64,000 bases of DNA from Wolbachia endosymbiont (group B) of Germaria angustata (lineage in GTDB: Bacteria > Pseudomonadota > Alphaproteobacteria > Rickettsiales > Anaplasmataceae), in the NCBI RefSeq assembly GCF_964026725.1, contig NZ_OZ034691.1, positions 682,001-746,000 on the forward strand, read 5' to 3'. Under the pieces are notes generated by a model. It ran no database searches. It saw only the letters and a list, made by a program, of their open reading frames with translations, and was not told the DNA's origin. Made by a program: the position numbers and the translations under genes. Below, one piece after another: positions 27,940 through 36,572 of the stretch (position 1 is the first letter of the stretch; every line of letters begins with the position of its first letter).

Positions 27940-29151
27940 GTGTGCCGTAGAGATACAAAGAATGTTCAAGTAAGAGCAAACTAAGTGCAAAAGCTGCACA
28001 GTAGATGAGGGTAGGTCCCTCGGAGCCGGTTTACAAGAGCAGGCTTCAAACAACCATAAGCTGCTTTGGTAAGGTAGTGAGCGTTATGGAAAAGGCATAA
28101 TTATATGTCATGTAAGGAATAGAGAGATGAACGAAAGTGAACCACTGATGAAGTGTCGAAACCTTTTAAATGACGTCAAAACCAGGGGGTCGTTTGTAAC
28201 CTGGGATAAATCTATCGGGAGCTTGTTTACTGGATAGATGGCGTCCGGCATAAAGGTGGCATGAATCCATTTCAGGCTATTGTGTGGAACTACGGGAACC
28301 TGTCGTTTCGATGATAAGGGAGAAATCCAAGGAGCTAAACTCTAAGGATGAGAGTACCGATGCGAAAAACAGGGGCGGATCAGCTCGTAGTAGTGAAGAA
28401 GTTTCTGTAATGGAAATCGAGAGAAGGGGCTGAGTTATTTAGTTTTAATGATTTATCAACCGAAAGGGAGGAGTTAATGAGTAAAACAAAGTCTTTTGAT
28501 ATATCAAAGCAACTTATTTGGAGAGCTTATAAACAAGTATCGAAAAATAAAGGTGCTGCTGGTGTGGATGAGGTTTCGATAACAAAGGTTGAAGAAAATC
28601 TAAAAGATAATCTGTACAAACTATGGAATAGGATGTCATCCGGAAGTTATTTTCCAGAGCCGGTAAAAGCTGTTGTGATACCAAAAGATACAGGAGGGCA
28701 AAGAATTTTATGTGTTCCTTCAGTATTCGACAGGATAGGGCAAACGGCTGCTGCTATGTATCTAGAGCCGCTGGTAGAACCAAAATTTCATGAGGATTCA
28801 TATGGTTATAGACCAAATAAGTCTGCACTGGATGCGGTAGATACAGCTCGTAAAAGATGCTGGAGGTACGATTGGACGATAGATCTTGATATATCTGGAT
28901 TTTTCGACAATTTGGACCACGGCTTGGCATTGCAAGCTATCAAAAAGCACACAGACTGCAAATGGGTCATACTGTATGTTGAGAGGTGGATGAAAGCCCC
29001 CATTCAGCAAGCAGATGGCAGTAAGGTAGTTAGGGATAAAGGAGTTCCGCAAGGAGGTTCAATTAGCCCAATCATCTCTAATATATTCATGCATCATGTG
29101 TTTGATATATGGATGAAAAAGAACTACCCGACGGTACCATTTGAGAGGTAT
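27940..29151 (+). mobile_element. Group II intron, 5' half
   Basis: It begins with GTGTG at 27940. Some 535 nt of structured, non-coding sequence follow (domains I-III), denser in G and C than the neighbouring genes, then the first 225 codons of the reverse transcriptase. It breaks at 29151 exactly before the VDD codons found at 26844. Sequence after 29151 is unrelated to introns. Confidence 0.87.
28477..29151 (+). pseudogene. Group II intron reverse transcriptase, N-terminal half
   Basis: Start ATG 28477 with a GGGAGGAG ribosome-binding site. The fingers and palm motifs are seen: NKGAAGVDEVSI, VVIPKDTGGQRILCVPSVFDR, EDSYGYRPNKSALDA, DWTIDLDISGFFDNLDH and GVPQGGSISPIISNI. It ends with VPFERY, the Y of YVDD. 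The frame continues with 22 unrelated codons to 29220. Truncated, so no activity as it stands. Confidence 0.9.
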
Positions 29152-29274
29152 AAGGTTTTGCCAGTATCAGCAATTCCCTACCTGTTTATACTTGCCAATA
29201 TTTTAGAGATATTTTACTAACACAAAGCAAAATACTCCGGTGCTTTCTTTTTACATAGTGAAATTTGGCTATTT

Positions 29275-31596
29275 TCAACTAATACTATAAATTACATCTT
29301 TGTAGTTATGAGATTCAACCACTACTTGCTCTAGCGTTAAACTGCTGCATTTAGCATCTTTACTATGGTTTTCTTCAAGCACTTTTGTCCTTGCTTCCTT
29401 TGTTTCCTCAATGAACTTTCCATTAACTTTTTCTGGTTCAATTCTTTCCTCACAATATACAAGATTTGTGCAATTTGTTTTTCTGTAGTAATGTACTCCA
29501 AGGAATATCACTGATAGTGCAAGTATACTCGAGCCTATAAGTAGTGATAACCCTACGTTATTAATCAAAGCGTTCTGGTAAAACTTCTGTACACTATTAA
29601 TACCACCTTCTACATACAGTAATAAAGGCAATACTATATTTGCAGCAACCAAACTGCTTAATAATGCTGTAAATAATGGCCTATTTTTGATTACTGATTC
29701 TACTTTATTTCTTCTACTAATGACTTTGTCGTCAATATTAATGAAGTTGTTCTTACCCTTCCAAGCGTTAAGTGTAAAATGTGAATGAGTACCATTGCTG
29801 TATTCCAGTTTGACTGATTTTATTACTTTATCTTTTGGTTGATACTTTAGCACCTGATTCAAAGTTTCATTCGCATTCTTTCCTCCTATTTGACACTCTT
29901 CAGTATCTCTAAATTGCTTTATTCCACAAAATATTGTGCTAATTGCAAGCAATGAAGTAATTGCTATCATTGGCATAGTAATATAGAGAGGGCTGTTTAC
30001 AAAAAATGCAATAAATTGTCCTTTATCCTGTAGATATACCAAAGCTGCAGAAGCGCTAAGTGCAACAGCAGCTATACCGAAAATTACAAATTCCTTCTGC
30101 TGCACTGCATATTTTACTCTTGGCAAAATTCTATTTGTTTTCTTTTCTTTTTTAATTAACGGGGTTTCTTCATTATCACTTTTTTCTGATGAGCTAGTTG
30201 AAAGTGTAACTGGACTATCATGATTTAATGACATATTCTCCCATCCTTGACTGCCACAAAACTCACTCATTTCTGTTACTTGAGAATTTGATCTTGTCAT
30301 CTCTGCACTTCTATTGTCTATTCCACTATCACTTCCTTCCAAACTCTTTTTTAAAAATTTTGTATTCAGATCTACAGGTTCACCAATTATATCTTCTGAT
30401 CCTTTCTTAATTGATGTTTCTTCAGAATTTGACTTTTCTATCTCTGGACTTTGATCATTTATTTCACCATCTAAACCTCTTTTCGAGAATCTTTTACTTT
30501 GGTCTATAGTTTCATACATAGGTTCTCCTATAGCTTCTTGCTCATCACATTTTTTTCCATTTAATTGGAAAGAAGAATGTGGTGGCTTTGGTGGTGCAAT
30601 ATCCTGAATAATACTCAACCGATGATTTTCTGCTGTTCTAGGCGAAGGTGGAGCTACATTTCTAATATTGCCCTTCTCCAACATTCCATTTCTAGGTAAC
30701 GGCTTTGGTTTATCTCCTAATTCTTTATCCTCTTCCTCTTTTTGCATTTCTTTTGTGTTGTCTATTTTGGGGTTGGAAGATGTGTTGGATGCCGCCTCAA
30801 ACTGATCAAGAGAATACCCACCGTTATATCCTATTCCATTTGCCTCACAAACTGCATTAAATTCGTCCTCTATGTCTTCACCCTCATCTGATGACTTTGG
30901 CTTATCCCCTGATTTTCTATCCTCTTCATGCACATCTATTTTGTCATATGTTTGGCAGTTGGAAGATGTGCTGAATGCCACATTAAACTGATCAGGATAA
31001 TATCCACCGTTATATCCTATTCCATTTGCCTCACAAACTGCATTAAATTCGTCCTCTATGTCTTCACCCTCATCTGATGACTTTGGCTTATCCCCTGATT
31101 TTCTATCCTCTTCATGCACATCTATTTTGTCATATGTTTGGCAGTTGGAAGATGTGCTGAATGCCACATTAAACTGATCAGGATAATATCCACCGTTATA
31201 TCCTATTCCATTTGCCTCACAAACTGCATTAAATTCGTCCTCTATGTCTTCACCCTCATCTAATGATGAAAGTGCATCAAATTGATCAGCACCTGCCTCG
31301 TCCATTTCTAGTGTAATACTGCTATCACTACCATTTCTAATCACATTCGAAAAAGCTGCCTTGTATTCAGTGTTGCACTGCTTCAGATCGTGACTACCAC
31401 AAGTTTGCTTCATATGTTTCTCCTTAATAATAGGTGTTTGCTTCGTACCTTTTTCAAACAATTCAATTCTCTTCTTAACAGATAGTGTAGAATCTGAAAC
31501 ATTATTTTCTACTTCTTCAGAAAACGATGTTTCATTACTTGTTTGCGACGTTACTACTCCAGCTAACGTCTTTGCTTGATTCATTGAGTGCATCAC
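29275..31596 (-). CDS. Large membrane protein with 62-residue tandem repeats
   Basis: A 773-aa protein of no recognised family. Residues about 110-290 hold three copies of a 62-residue acidic repeat (DEGEDIEDEFNAVCEANGIG, then YNGGYYPDQFN), the first two almost identical and the third diverging after GGY. A Pro-rich section with PPSPRT and IAPPKPPH follows, resembling SH3-ligand sites. The C-terminal third has two pairs of membrane helices (FVIFGIAAVALSASAALVYL; ITMPMIAITSLLAISTIFCG; ALLSSLVAANIVLPLLLYV; LSLLIGSSILALSVIFLGV). Either GTG 31596 or ATG 31593 may start it. Repeats plus Pro-rich sites suggest a surface or secreted host-interaction protein; that is inference. Confidence 0.7.
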   Translation of the reverse strand: MMHSMNQAKTLAGVVTSQTSNETSFSEEVENNVSDSTLSVKKRIELFEKGTKQTPIIKEKHMKQTCGSHDLKQCNTEYKAAFSNVIRNGSDSSITLEMDEAGADQFDALSSLDEGEDIEDEFNAVCEANGIGYNGGYYPDQFNVAFSTSSNCQTYDKIDVHEEDRKSGDKPKSSDEGEDIEDEFNAVCEANGIGYNGGYYPDQFNVAFSTSSNCQTYDKIDVHEEDRKSGDKPKSSDEGEDIEDEFNAVCEANGIGYNGGYSLDQFEAASNTSSNPKIDNTKEMQKEEEDKELGDKPKPLPRNGMLEKGNIRNVAPPSPRTAENHRLSIIQDIAPPKPPHSSFQLNGKKCDEQEAIGEPMYETIDQSKRFSKRGLDGEINDQSPEIEKSNSEETSIKKGSEDIIGEPVDLNTKFLKKSLEGSDSGIDNRSAEMTRSNSQVTEMSEFCGSQGWENMSLNHDSPVTLSTSSSEKSDNEETPLIKKEKKTNRILPRVKYAVQQKEFVIFGIAAVALSASAALVYLQDKGQFIAFFVNSPLYITMPMIAITSLLAISTIFCGIKQFRDTEECQIGGKNANETLNQVLKYQPKDKVIKSVKLEYSNGTHSHFTLNAWKGKNNFINIDDKVISRRNKVESVIKNRPLFTALLSSLVAANIVLPLLLYVEGGINSVQKFYQNALINNVGLSLLIGSSILALSVIFLGVHYYRKTNCTNLVYCEERIEPEKVNGKFIEETKEARTKVLEENHSKDAKCSSLTLEQVVVESHNYKDVIYSIS
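30832..31258 (-). repeat. 186-bp tandem repeat inside the membrane protein gene
   Basis: The DNA unit recurs with a period of exactly 186 bp: the marker TATGTCTTCACCCTCATCT begins at 30871, 31057 and 31243. Neighbouring units are nearly identical at the nucleotide level, indicating recent duplication. The edges given are approximate. Confidence 0.85.
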
Positions 31597-31717
31597 ATTT
31601 AATCCAAAGTTATTTACTACACTAAACTCATTAAAATACGGTATATACCAGTAAATTAATATTACACCTACTCAGGCTTACTAAATTTCTGTTTGCATTA
31701 TCTCTTCCACTTTTTTC

Positions 31718-32938
31718 TTACTGTTTTTCTTCTTGAATTTCTGCAAAAGTTTTACCAGTACCAGAAAGAATTGCCTCCCTACCTGTGTATATTTGCCAAC
31801 GTTTTATGGTTACATCTACAAACTTTGAATCTAGCTCTATTGTTCTGCAAATTCTTCCTGTTCTCTCACATGCAATCAGTGTACTTCCAGAACCGCTAAA
31901 TGGATCAAGTACTATGTCTCCTGATCTGCTGCTGTTTACTATTGCTCTCTCCATTAGCTCTACTGGCTTCATCGTTGGATGTAGTGTATTGTGCGTTGGC
32001 TTATCATAAAACCATAGATCACTTTGATTTCTTCCTCCAAGCCACTCACGTTTATTGCCGCTTTTCCATCCATAGAGCATTGCTTCGTATTGTCTTTGAT
32101 AATCTGATCTTCCTAGCGTAAAGTGATTTTTTGCCCAAATGATAAATGTTGACCATTTTCCTCCTGCCTCCTCAAATACTTTTTGCAACGTTGAAAACTC
32201 TGATGATGATATGCAGATGTAAATTGCTCCCTTCGTATATGCTAAAATATTGGAACAGATGTCATAGAGAAAAAGCTCATACTTTTCACCTTGATTATCG
32301 TTTAATATTTTTTTATCTTCTCTCTCTTGGCTACTACCATAGTCAACGTTATATGGAGGATCACAAATAGTAATGTCTGCCATTTTATCATCTAACAGTG
32401 CTTTATATGATTCAATTACAGAGCTATCACCACAATAGATTCTATGATCACCTAAAATCCATAGATCACCTAGTTTTGTTATTTCTACCTTTTTGTCATC
32501 AACAACTAAGTCAGAAAGATCTTCTTTTTCACCATCAAAATCATCGAGAAACCGTTGAACTTTTTCCAATTCAAATCCTGTCATTTTAAGGTCAAACTGC
32601 AAATCTTCTAGCTCTTGAATTTCTACCTTTAAAAGATCATCATCCCACTTTGCCCAATTAGCTGATTGATTTGCCAGTAATCGAAAAGCTTTGGTTTGTG
32701 GTTCATTTAGATTATCACTTAAGACCACTGGAATACTTTCCATACCAAGTTTTCTTGCTGCTTTAAGTCTTAAATGACCATCAACCACAGTTCCATCGCT
32801 TTTTGCAACTATTGGTATACGAAAGCCGAATTCCCTGATTGAAGCACACATTCTGTTGACTACATCGTCATTTTTACGCGGATTACGCTCATATTCGACC
32901 AGATTTCGAGTAGGATAGTAGTGGATTGCTAAATTCAT
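31718..32938 (-). CDS. ParB-domain N6-adenine/N4-cytosine DNA methyltransferase (phage-type)
   Basis: A 406-aa fusion. Residues 1-90 form a ParB/sulfiredoxin-like nuclease-fold domain (NPRKNDDVVNRMCASIREFG; TVVDGHLRLKAARKLG). Residues about 150-395 are a beta-class methyltransferase with catalytic ICDPPYNVDYG (DPPY, motif IV) before the SAM-binding LDPFSGSGSTLIA (motif I), followed by RTIELDSKF. This architecture is common in phages, where the enzyme may mask phage DNA from restriction. No matching endonuclease gene is next to it. The RuvC-like gene upstream is on the same strand. Confidence 0.92.
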   Translation of the reverse strand: MNLAIHYYPTRNLVEYERNPRKNDDVVNRMCASIREFGFRIPIVAKSDGTVVDGHLRLKAARKLGMESIPVVLSDNLNEPQTKAFRLLANQSANWAKWDDDLLKVEIQELEDLQFDLKMTGFELEKVQRFLDDFDGEKEDLSDLVVDDKKVEITKLGDLWILGDHRIYCGDSSVIESYKALLDDKMADITICDPPYNVDYGSSQEREDKKILNDNQGEKYELFLYDICSNILAYTKGAIYICISSSEFSTLQKVFEEAGGKWSTFIIWAKNHFTLGRSDYQRQYEAMLYGWKSGNKREWLGGRNQSDLWFYDKPTHNTLHPTMKPVELMERAIVNSSRSGDIVLDPFSGSGSTLIACERTGRICRTIELDSKFVDVTIKRWQIYTGREAILSGTGKTFAEIQEEKQ

Positions 32939-33051
32939 ATAATTTAAATTCTTAATAATTAAAAAGTTAATATTTAAAATATGTCTGACGCTAAAGAAGG
33001 CTTGGGGTCAGCACCACCAAACCCGCCAGTATGGCCGAAAGGACCCACTTT

Positions 33052-33516
33052 CTATGGTATTTTTAATGTGTTAAAATCTTTACTAAGATTCATAACGTAG
33101 AACATTAATGCCAAAGCATCTGCTTGATTATCATCTCTAGGTGAAAAACCTTTTTCACGTATCGCTTCAATAACTTCACTCTTACTTGCATTGCCTTTGC
33201 CTGCTATAAAGCGTTTTATAGTTTTAACATTAACACCTTGGTAGGGAATATTGTTCTCTTCACACCAAGCAGACAGAACTGCGAGAAAACCGCCATAGCA
33301 ATGCGCTGCATCAGTTCCTAGATGTCTTCTCACTTCCTCAAAATACACTGCAGAAATGTCTTTCAAAGAATTGAGCCAATTACGAAAATTCAAGAAGCAC
33401 ATGCCACCTCCGCTAAAACGGCTACCATGAAAACTTTTGCTTCCACTTTCAATTACTCCATTGGTTAGAATTGCCCAGCCTGTTTGTTTGCCAAGGTCCA
33501 GTGTTAGGGTTGACAT
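33052..33516 (-). CDS. RuvC-like Holliday-junction resolvase family protein
   Basis: A 154-aa protein with an RNase H-like fold in RuvC order: N-terminal LTLDLGKQTGWAI (first Asp), AVYFEEVRRH (Glu), and C-terminal DDNQADALALMFY (acidic pair). A central region (VKTIKRFIAGKGNASKSEVI) is like those of phage and mitochondrial resolvases. It is probably a prophage recombination or DNA-branch-processing enzyme. Same strand as the downstream methyltransferase, 113 bp apart. Confidence 0.8.
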   Translation of the reverse strand: MSTLTLDLGKQTGWAILTNGVIESGSKSFHGSRFSGGGMCFLNFRNWLNSLKDISAVYFEEVRRHLGTDAAHCYGGFLAVLSAWCEENNIPYQGVNVKTIKRFIAGKGNASKSEVIEAIREKGFSPRDDNQADALALMFYVMNLSKDFNTLKIP

Positions 33517-33733
33517 TTATATTCAGAATTTGTTTTGCTAGAGTGCTATATAATATATATTCAGGATTTGAAAAATTTTTGTCCAAAAAATCTTCTTCTT
33601 AAGCAAACTTTTTAGAAAAAACTTGGTTAAAAATCAGTAAACAGCCCTTGCATAATTATTGGTCAAGACTTTCAGATTTCTATCTTAACTATTTAAATAG
33701 TCTATTATGTTATTATGGTGTGGTTAGTTTCTT

Positions 33734-34966
33734 ATGAACATTTATCCAAATCGTAAATTTTGGGAAGATGATTTAGAAGTCCCTGTTAACCATTTGCTTG
33801 ATCGTTTTCACAATACAAAAATACGTCAGTCTTGGATAGATTCACTTTCTGGTAAGCAATTAAATATTATTTTTCAAAACTCCTTTAAAGATAAATTAAA
33901 CGCTCAACTCTTTGATGATGAAAGTTACGATAATACATTTGTACAATACAAACGTAAAGTGATTGCTAATTATTCCGATTCTCTCGTTACTTACTACTTG
34001 ATTACCTGTTTTGACCGTGCAAAACTAGAAGTTACTGTCAGTGAAATTGCAAGATCTGCATTAACTACAGAACTCATGAAATCCTACCTTGTAAAAAATA
34101 ATAATAAATATGATAAGAAGTCTTTGCTGTTTCTACTGTTTCATGCAGATTACAATCTTTTAAAGTCTGTCTATCACTTTGAAAAAATACAAAGAAAGAG
34201 TTTCATGTCTTTTGCCTTACAAAAAATACCAAGACGACCAAGTACTCCATTTAAGGACTTTATCTCAGAGGAAATCATACAACAAATACTGAAAGAAGAT
34301 AACATTAAGAGAAATGACAGTTTCGAGAATCAACTACAAGGTTTCTTCTATCATCAGAATCGTTTATATGTGTTAATACGAAAAGCTAGCGATATAGATT
34401 TGTTGTTAAATTCAAACAAAGTTATTCATGGCCATAAGGCAGAGTGGATGATTTTGGATTTTCTACTAAATGGCACTCAGGTAGATCTTGGTGCTAGAAA
34501 TATTGATCAAGCTATAGAAATAGCAAATAGCATTGCAAGTTGTTACTTTGGCTGCGAATGTATTTTTGTAGATGTGCAGGATAAAAATTTCGCGGAACAG
34601 GTGCATAAATTTATAGAAACTTGTATTAATGAATCTGATTCAAATATTCGTGTTTTTGAGTTAAAGTTTCAGTCAAATCGTTTCAATTACAGCTATACTA
34701 ATATCACTTTGACTGTCGCTCCATATGATCCTATTGCACCGGAATTGCATGTTTTAAAGCCATTTGTAGGAAACATAGTGCCACTTATAGAGTCGATTAA
34801 AGTAATATTTCAAGGCAAAAAGATAGGCTTATTTTTCAAGAGAAGTGATGAGTATATAGCAATTTACTACTCTGAACATCCTCTGAATAAAAGGGAAAGA
34901 GAGGATTTTAAAGCATACATAAAACAATTTTATGGTCTTACAATCTTGCCAAGAGCAAATCTCTGA
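33734..34966 (+). CDS. Unknown protein, first of an overlapping pair
   Basis: A 410-aa soluble protein, alpha/beta in the second half, with no domain I recognise. The N-terminal half is helical and basic (KIRQSWIDSLSGKQLNIIFQ). The later part includes AEWMILDFLLNGTQ and CECIFVDVQDKNFAEQVHK, which could be a nuclease- or sensor-like fold, but I cannot show catalytic residues. It overlaps the next gene by 35 bp in another frame. No obvious ribosome-binding site precedes the second start, so the two may be coupled or may be one gene with a frameshift. Confidence 0.6.
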   Translation: MNIYPNRKFWEDDLEVPVNHLLDRFHNTKIRQSWIDSLSGKQLNIIFQNSFKDKLNAQLFDDESYDNTFVQYKRKVIANYSDSLVTYYLITCFDRAKLEVTVSEIARSALTTELMKSYLVKNNNKYDKKSLLFLLFHADYNLLKSVYHFEKIQRKSFMSFALQKIPRRPSTPFKDFISEEIIQQILKEDNIKRNDSFENQLQGFFYHQNRLYVLIRKASDIDLLLNSNKVIHGHKAEWMILDFLLNGTQVDLGARNIDQAIEIANSIASCYFGCECIFVDVQDKNFAEQVHKFIETCINESDSNIRVFELKFQSNRFNYSYTNITLTVAPYDPIAPELHVLKPFVGNIVPLIESIKVIFQGKKIGLFFKRSDEYIAIYYSEHPLNKREREDFKAYIKQFYGLTILPRANL

Positions 34967-36047
34967 TCTTCTTAATTCTGGCAGCTCTTGGGTTAATCCA
35001 AATCAAAATTACATCAAAGCAGCAAGGTATTTGTCAGATCTTGAATTAATTAAGATGCAAGAGAGGTCTTACATTATCTGCTCTCGTAGACAAGATAAAT
35101 TAGATTGGCCAAATATAGTTGATCCATACTGTAACAATGAGATTTTCATTGATGAGGACTTTAACGAAGCATGCGATAATATAATTTGTGAAAATTGTAA
35201 CCGTGATATTTTACCTAATACCTACAAGAAGCAAAGATTTCACCGCTTATCTGTATATTTTAACCCAGAGAAATTTATGAATTGGTTTGAAGGTCAGCTA
35301 AGTGATACAAATTTTATGTGGCAAAAAGTGGAAAGTGGAGTTTATCATGTTGGTGGACAAGGTAAGATTGTAAGTTTAATCATACTTGATTTTTGCACCA
35401 ATCCAACATTCTTAACGATAGATAAGCTTAAAGCTAATCCAACTGTATTAATAATACTGAGAAAAAATCCATCAAACATACCTCTTGATTTGCCCATAGT
35501 AAAAATGGTTGACCTTTTCTTTCAGCATCAGACTTTAATTGAAGTATTTCAAGAAGCAGTACAAAGAGGAGTACCAGAGTTAATACCAAATACTTCAATG
35601 CAAATTTTGCATACTTCACTTAATCTAATTGAACCTCCTAAAGAGAAGGAATTACTAAAGTTGCAATTGATAGAGGGCTCACTTTACGTAAACAATATAG
35701 AGATTCTAAATAAGAAAGCTGTAACATGTATGAAAGTTTTTCGCATATTATTTGAACAATTTTTGAATGATTGTAAAAAAGAATTACCCCCTGAAAAACA
35801 CATGTTGCTTAGCATAACTGAAATAGAAAAGCGCCTAAATCTTGATCCAGAAGCAGACCCAGAACATTACATTAGAAAACCAATAAACACAATCCAAAGA
35901 ACAATAAAAACCACTTTAGCTAAAAAGTTAGGATTAAACATCGAACGTAATGATGTGATTCAAACAGTTGGTTGGCCTGGATCATCACGTAAAGATTATG
36001 GCTACCGTATTAACCCTTTTACTGTGCTGATAAAAGTAGTTCGTTAA
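34932..36047 (+). CDS. Unknown protein with a Cys pair and wHTH-like C-terminus, second of the pair
   Basis: A 371-aa protein. The N-terminus (NYIKAARYLSDLELIKMQER) resembles a winged-helix segment. CDNIICENCNRD near residue 75 could bind zinc. The C-terminal 100 residues (KAVTCMKVFRILFEQFL; ISTIEKRLN-like ITEIEKRLNLDPE; NTIQRTIKTTLAKKLGL; SSRKDYGYRINPF) look like a DNA-binding winged helix of the response-regulator or transcription-terminator type. The alternative is a single two-part protein with the preceding frame. Function unknown. Confidence 0.6.
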   Translation: MVLQSCQEQISDLLNSGSSWVNPNQNYIKAARYLSDLELIKMQERSYIICSRRQDKLDWPNIVDPYCNNEIFIDEDFNEACDNIICENCNRDILPNTYKKQRFHRLSVYFNPEKFMNWFEGQLSDTNFMWQKVESGVYHVGGQGKIVSLIILDFCTNPTFLTIDKLKANPTVLIILRKNPSNIPLDLPIVKMVDLFFQHQTLIEVFQEAVQRGVPELIPNTSMQILHTSLNLIEPPKEKELLKLQLIEGSLYVNNIEILNKKAVTCMKVFRILFEQFLNDCKKELPPEKHMLLSITEIEKRLNLDPEADPEHYIRKPINTIQRTIKTTLAKKLGLNIERNDVIQTVGWPGSSRKDYGYRINPFTVLIKVVR

Positions 36048-36512
36048 CTGTGTTGAAGAGAAGTAAAAGATGTTATAATGGAAAAAGTAAAATTTGTGAC
36101 AAGGCTTGTGATCAAGTTTTAAAGAAGCGTTCTTTGGTTGGTATTTTACCCTGAAGTCACATCTAGCTTTAAAGTACAGTTTTTGTCTCATCTAAAAAAA
36201 TACAAATTCTCAATTATGTAACTTACCAAAAGCCTAAATTTCTTTTGCTTTCTTCAATCTTTTCTACTCTGTTCGTTTGCCGACTTTTGTGTTTGAAGCA
36301 CATCTACACTTAATGCCCCTATACTAATATATACCGGATTTCTTACTACTTTTTCCGGGATTTTCTCAAAAAAAGTTTAAATAATTTTTAATCACAAAAA
36401 ATGAAGAGACTGTAGAAAAAAGGTTTTCATATTGCCTTTTCTGTTGTTTTTTTGGCATTTTGTAGTGATTTATGTTAGATTACTTGGGTTTATTTAGGCT
36501 AAAATATATATA
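36048..36512. other. Intergenic region without visible gene
   Basis: AT-rich, many short T and A tracts, no frame with a credible start. The end (TAAAATATATATAATG) probably holds the promoter of the SWIM-domain gene that starts at 36513. Confidence 0.5.
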
Positions 36513-36572
36513 ATGTCTATTTACGGAAGAACATGGTGGGGTAAGAAATGGCTTCATTCTTCTAACAAACTC

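Noticed and set aside
32981-33100. Plus-strand 39-codon frame with Pro-rich start (SDAKEGLGSAPPNPPVWPKG) overlapping the RuvC-like gene end
   Set aside because: No good ribosome-binding site, and it overlaps the better-supported minus-strand gene. It could be the relic of another prophage gene, but there is not enough to call it.
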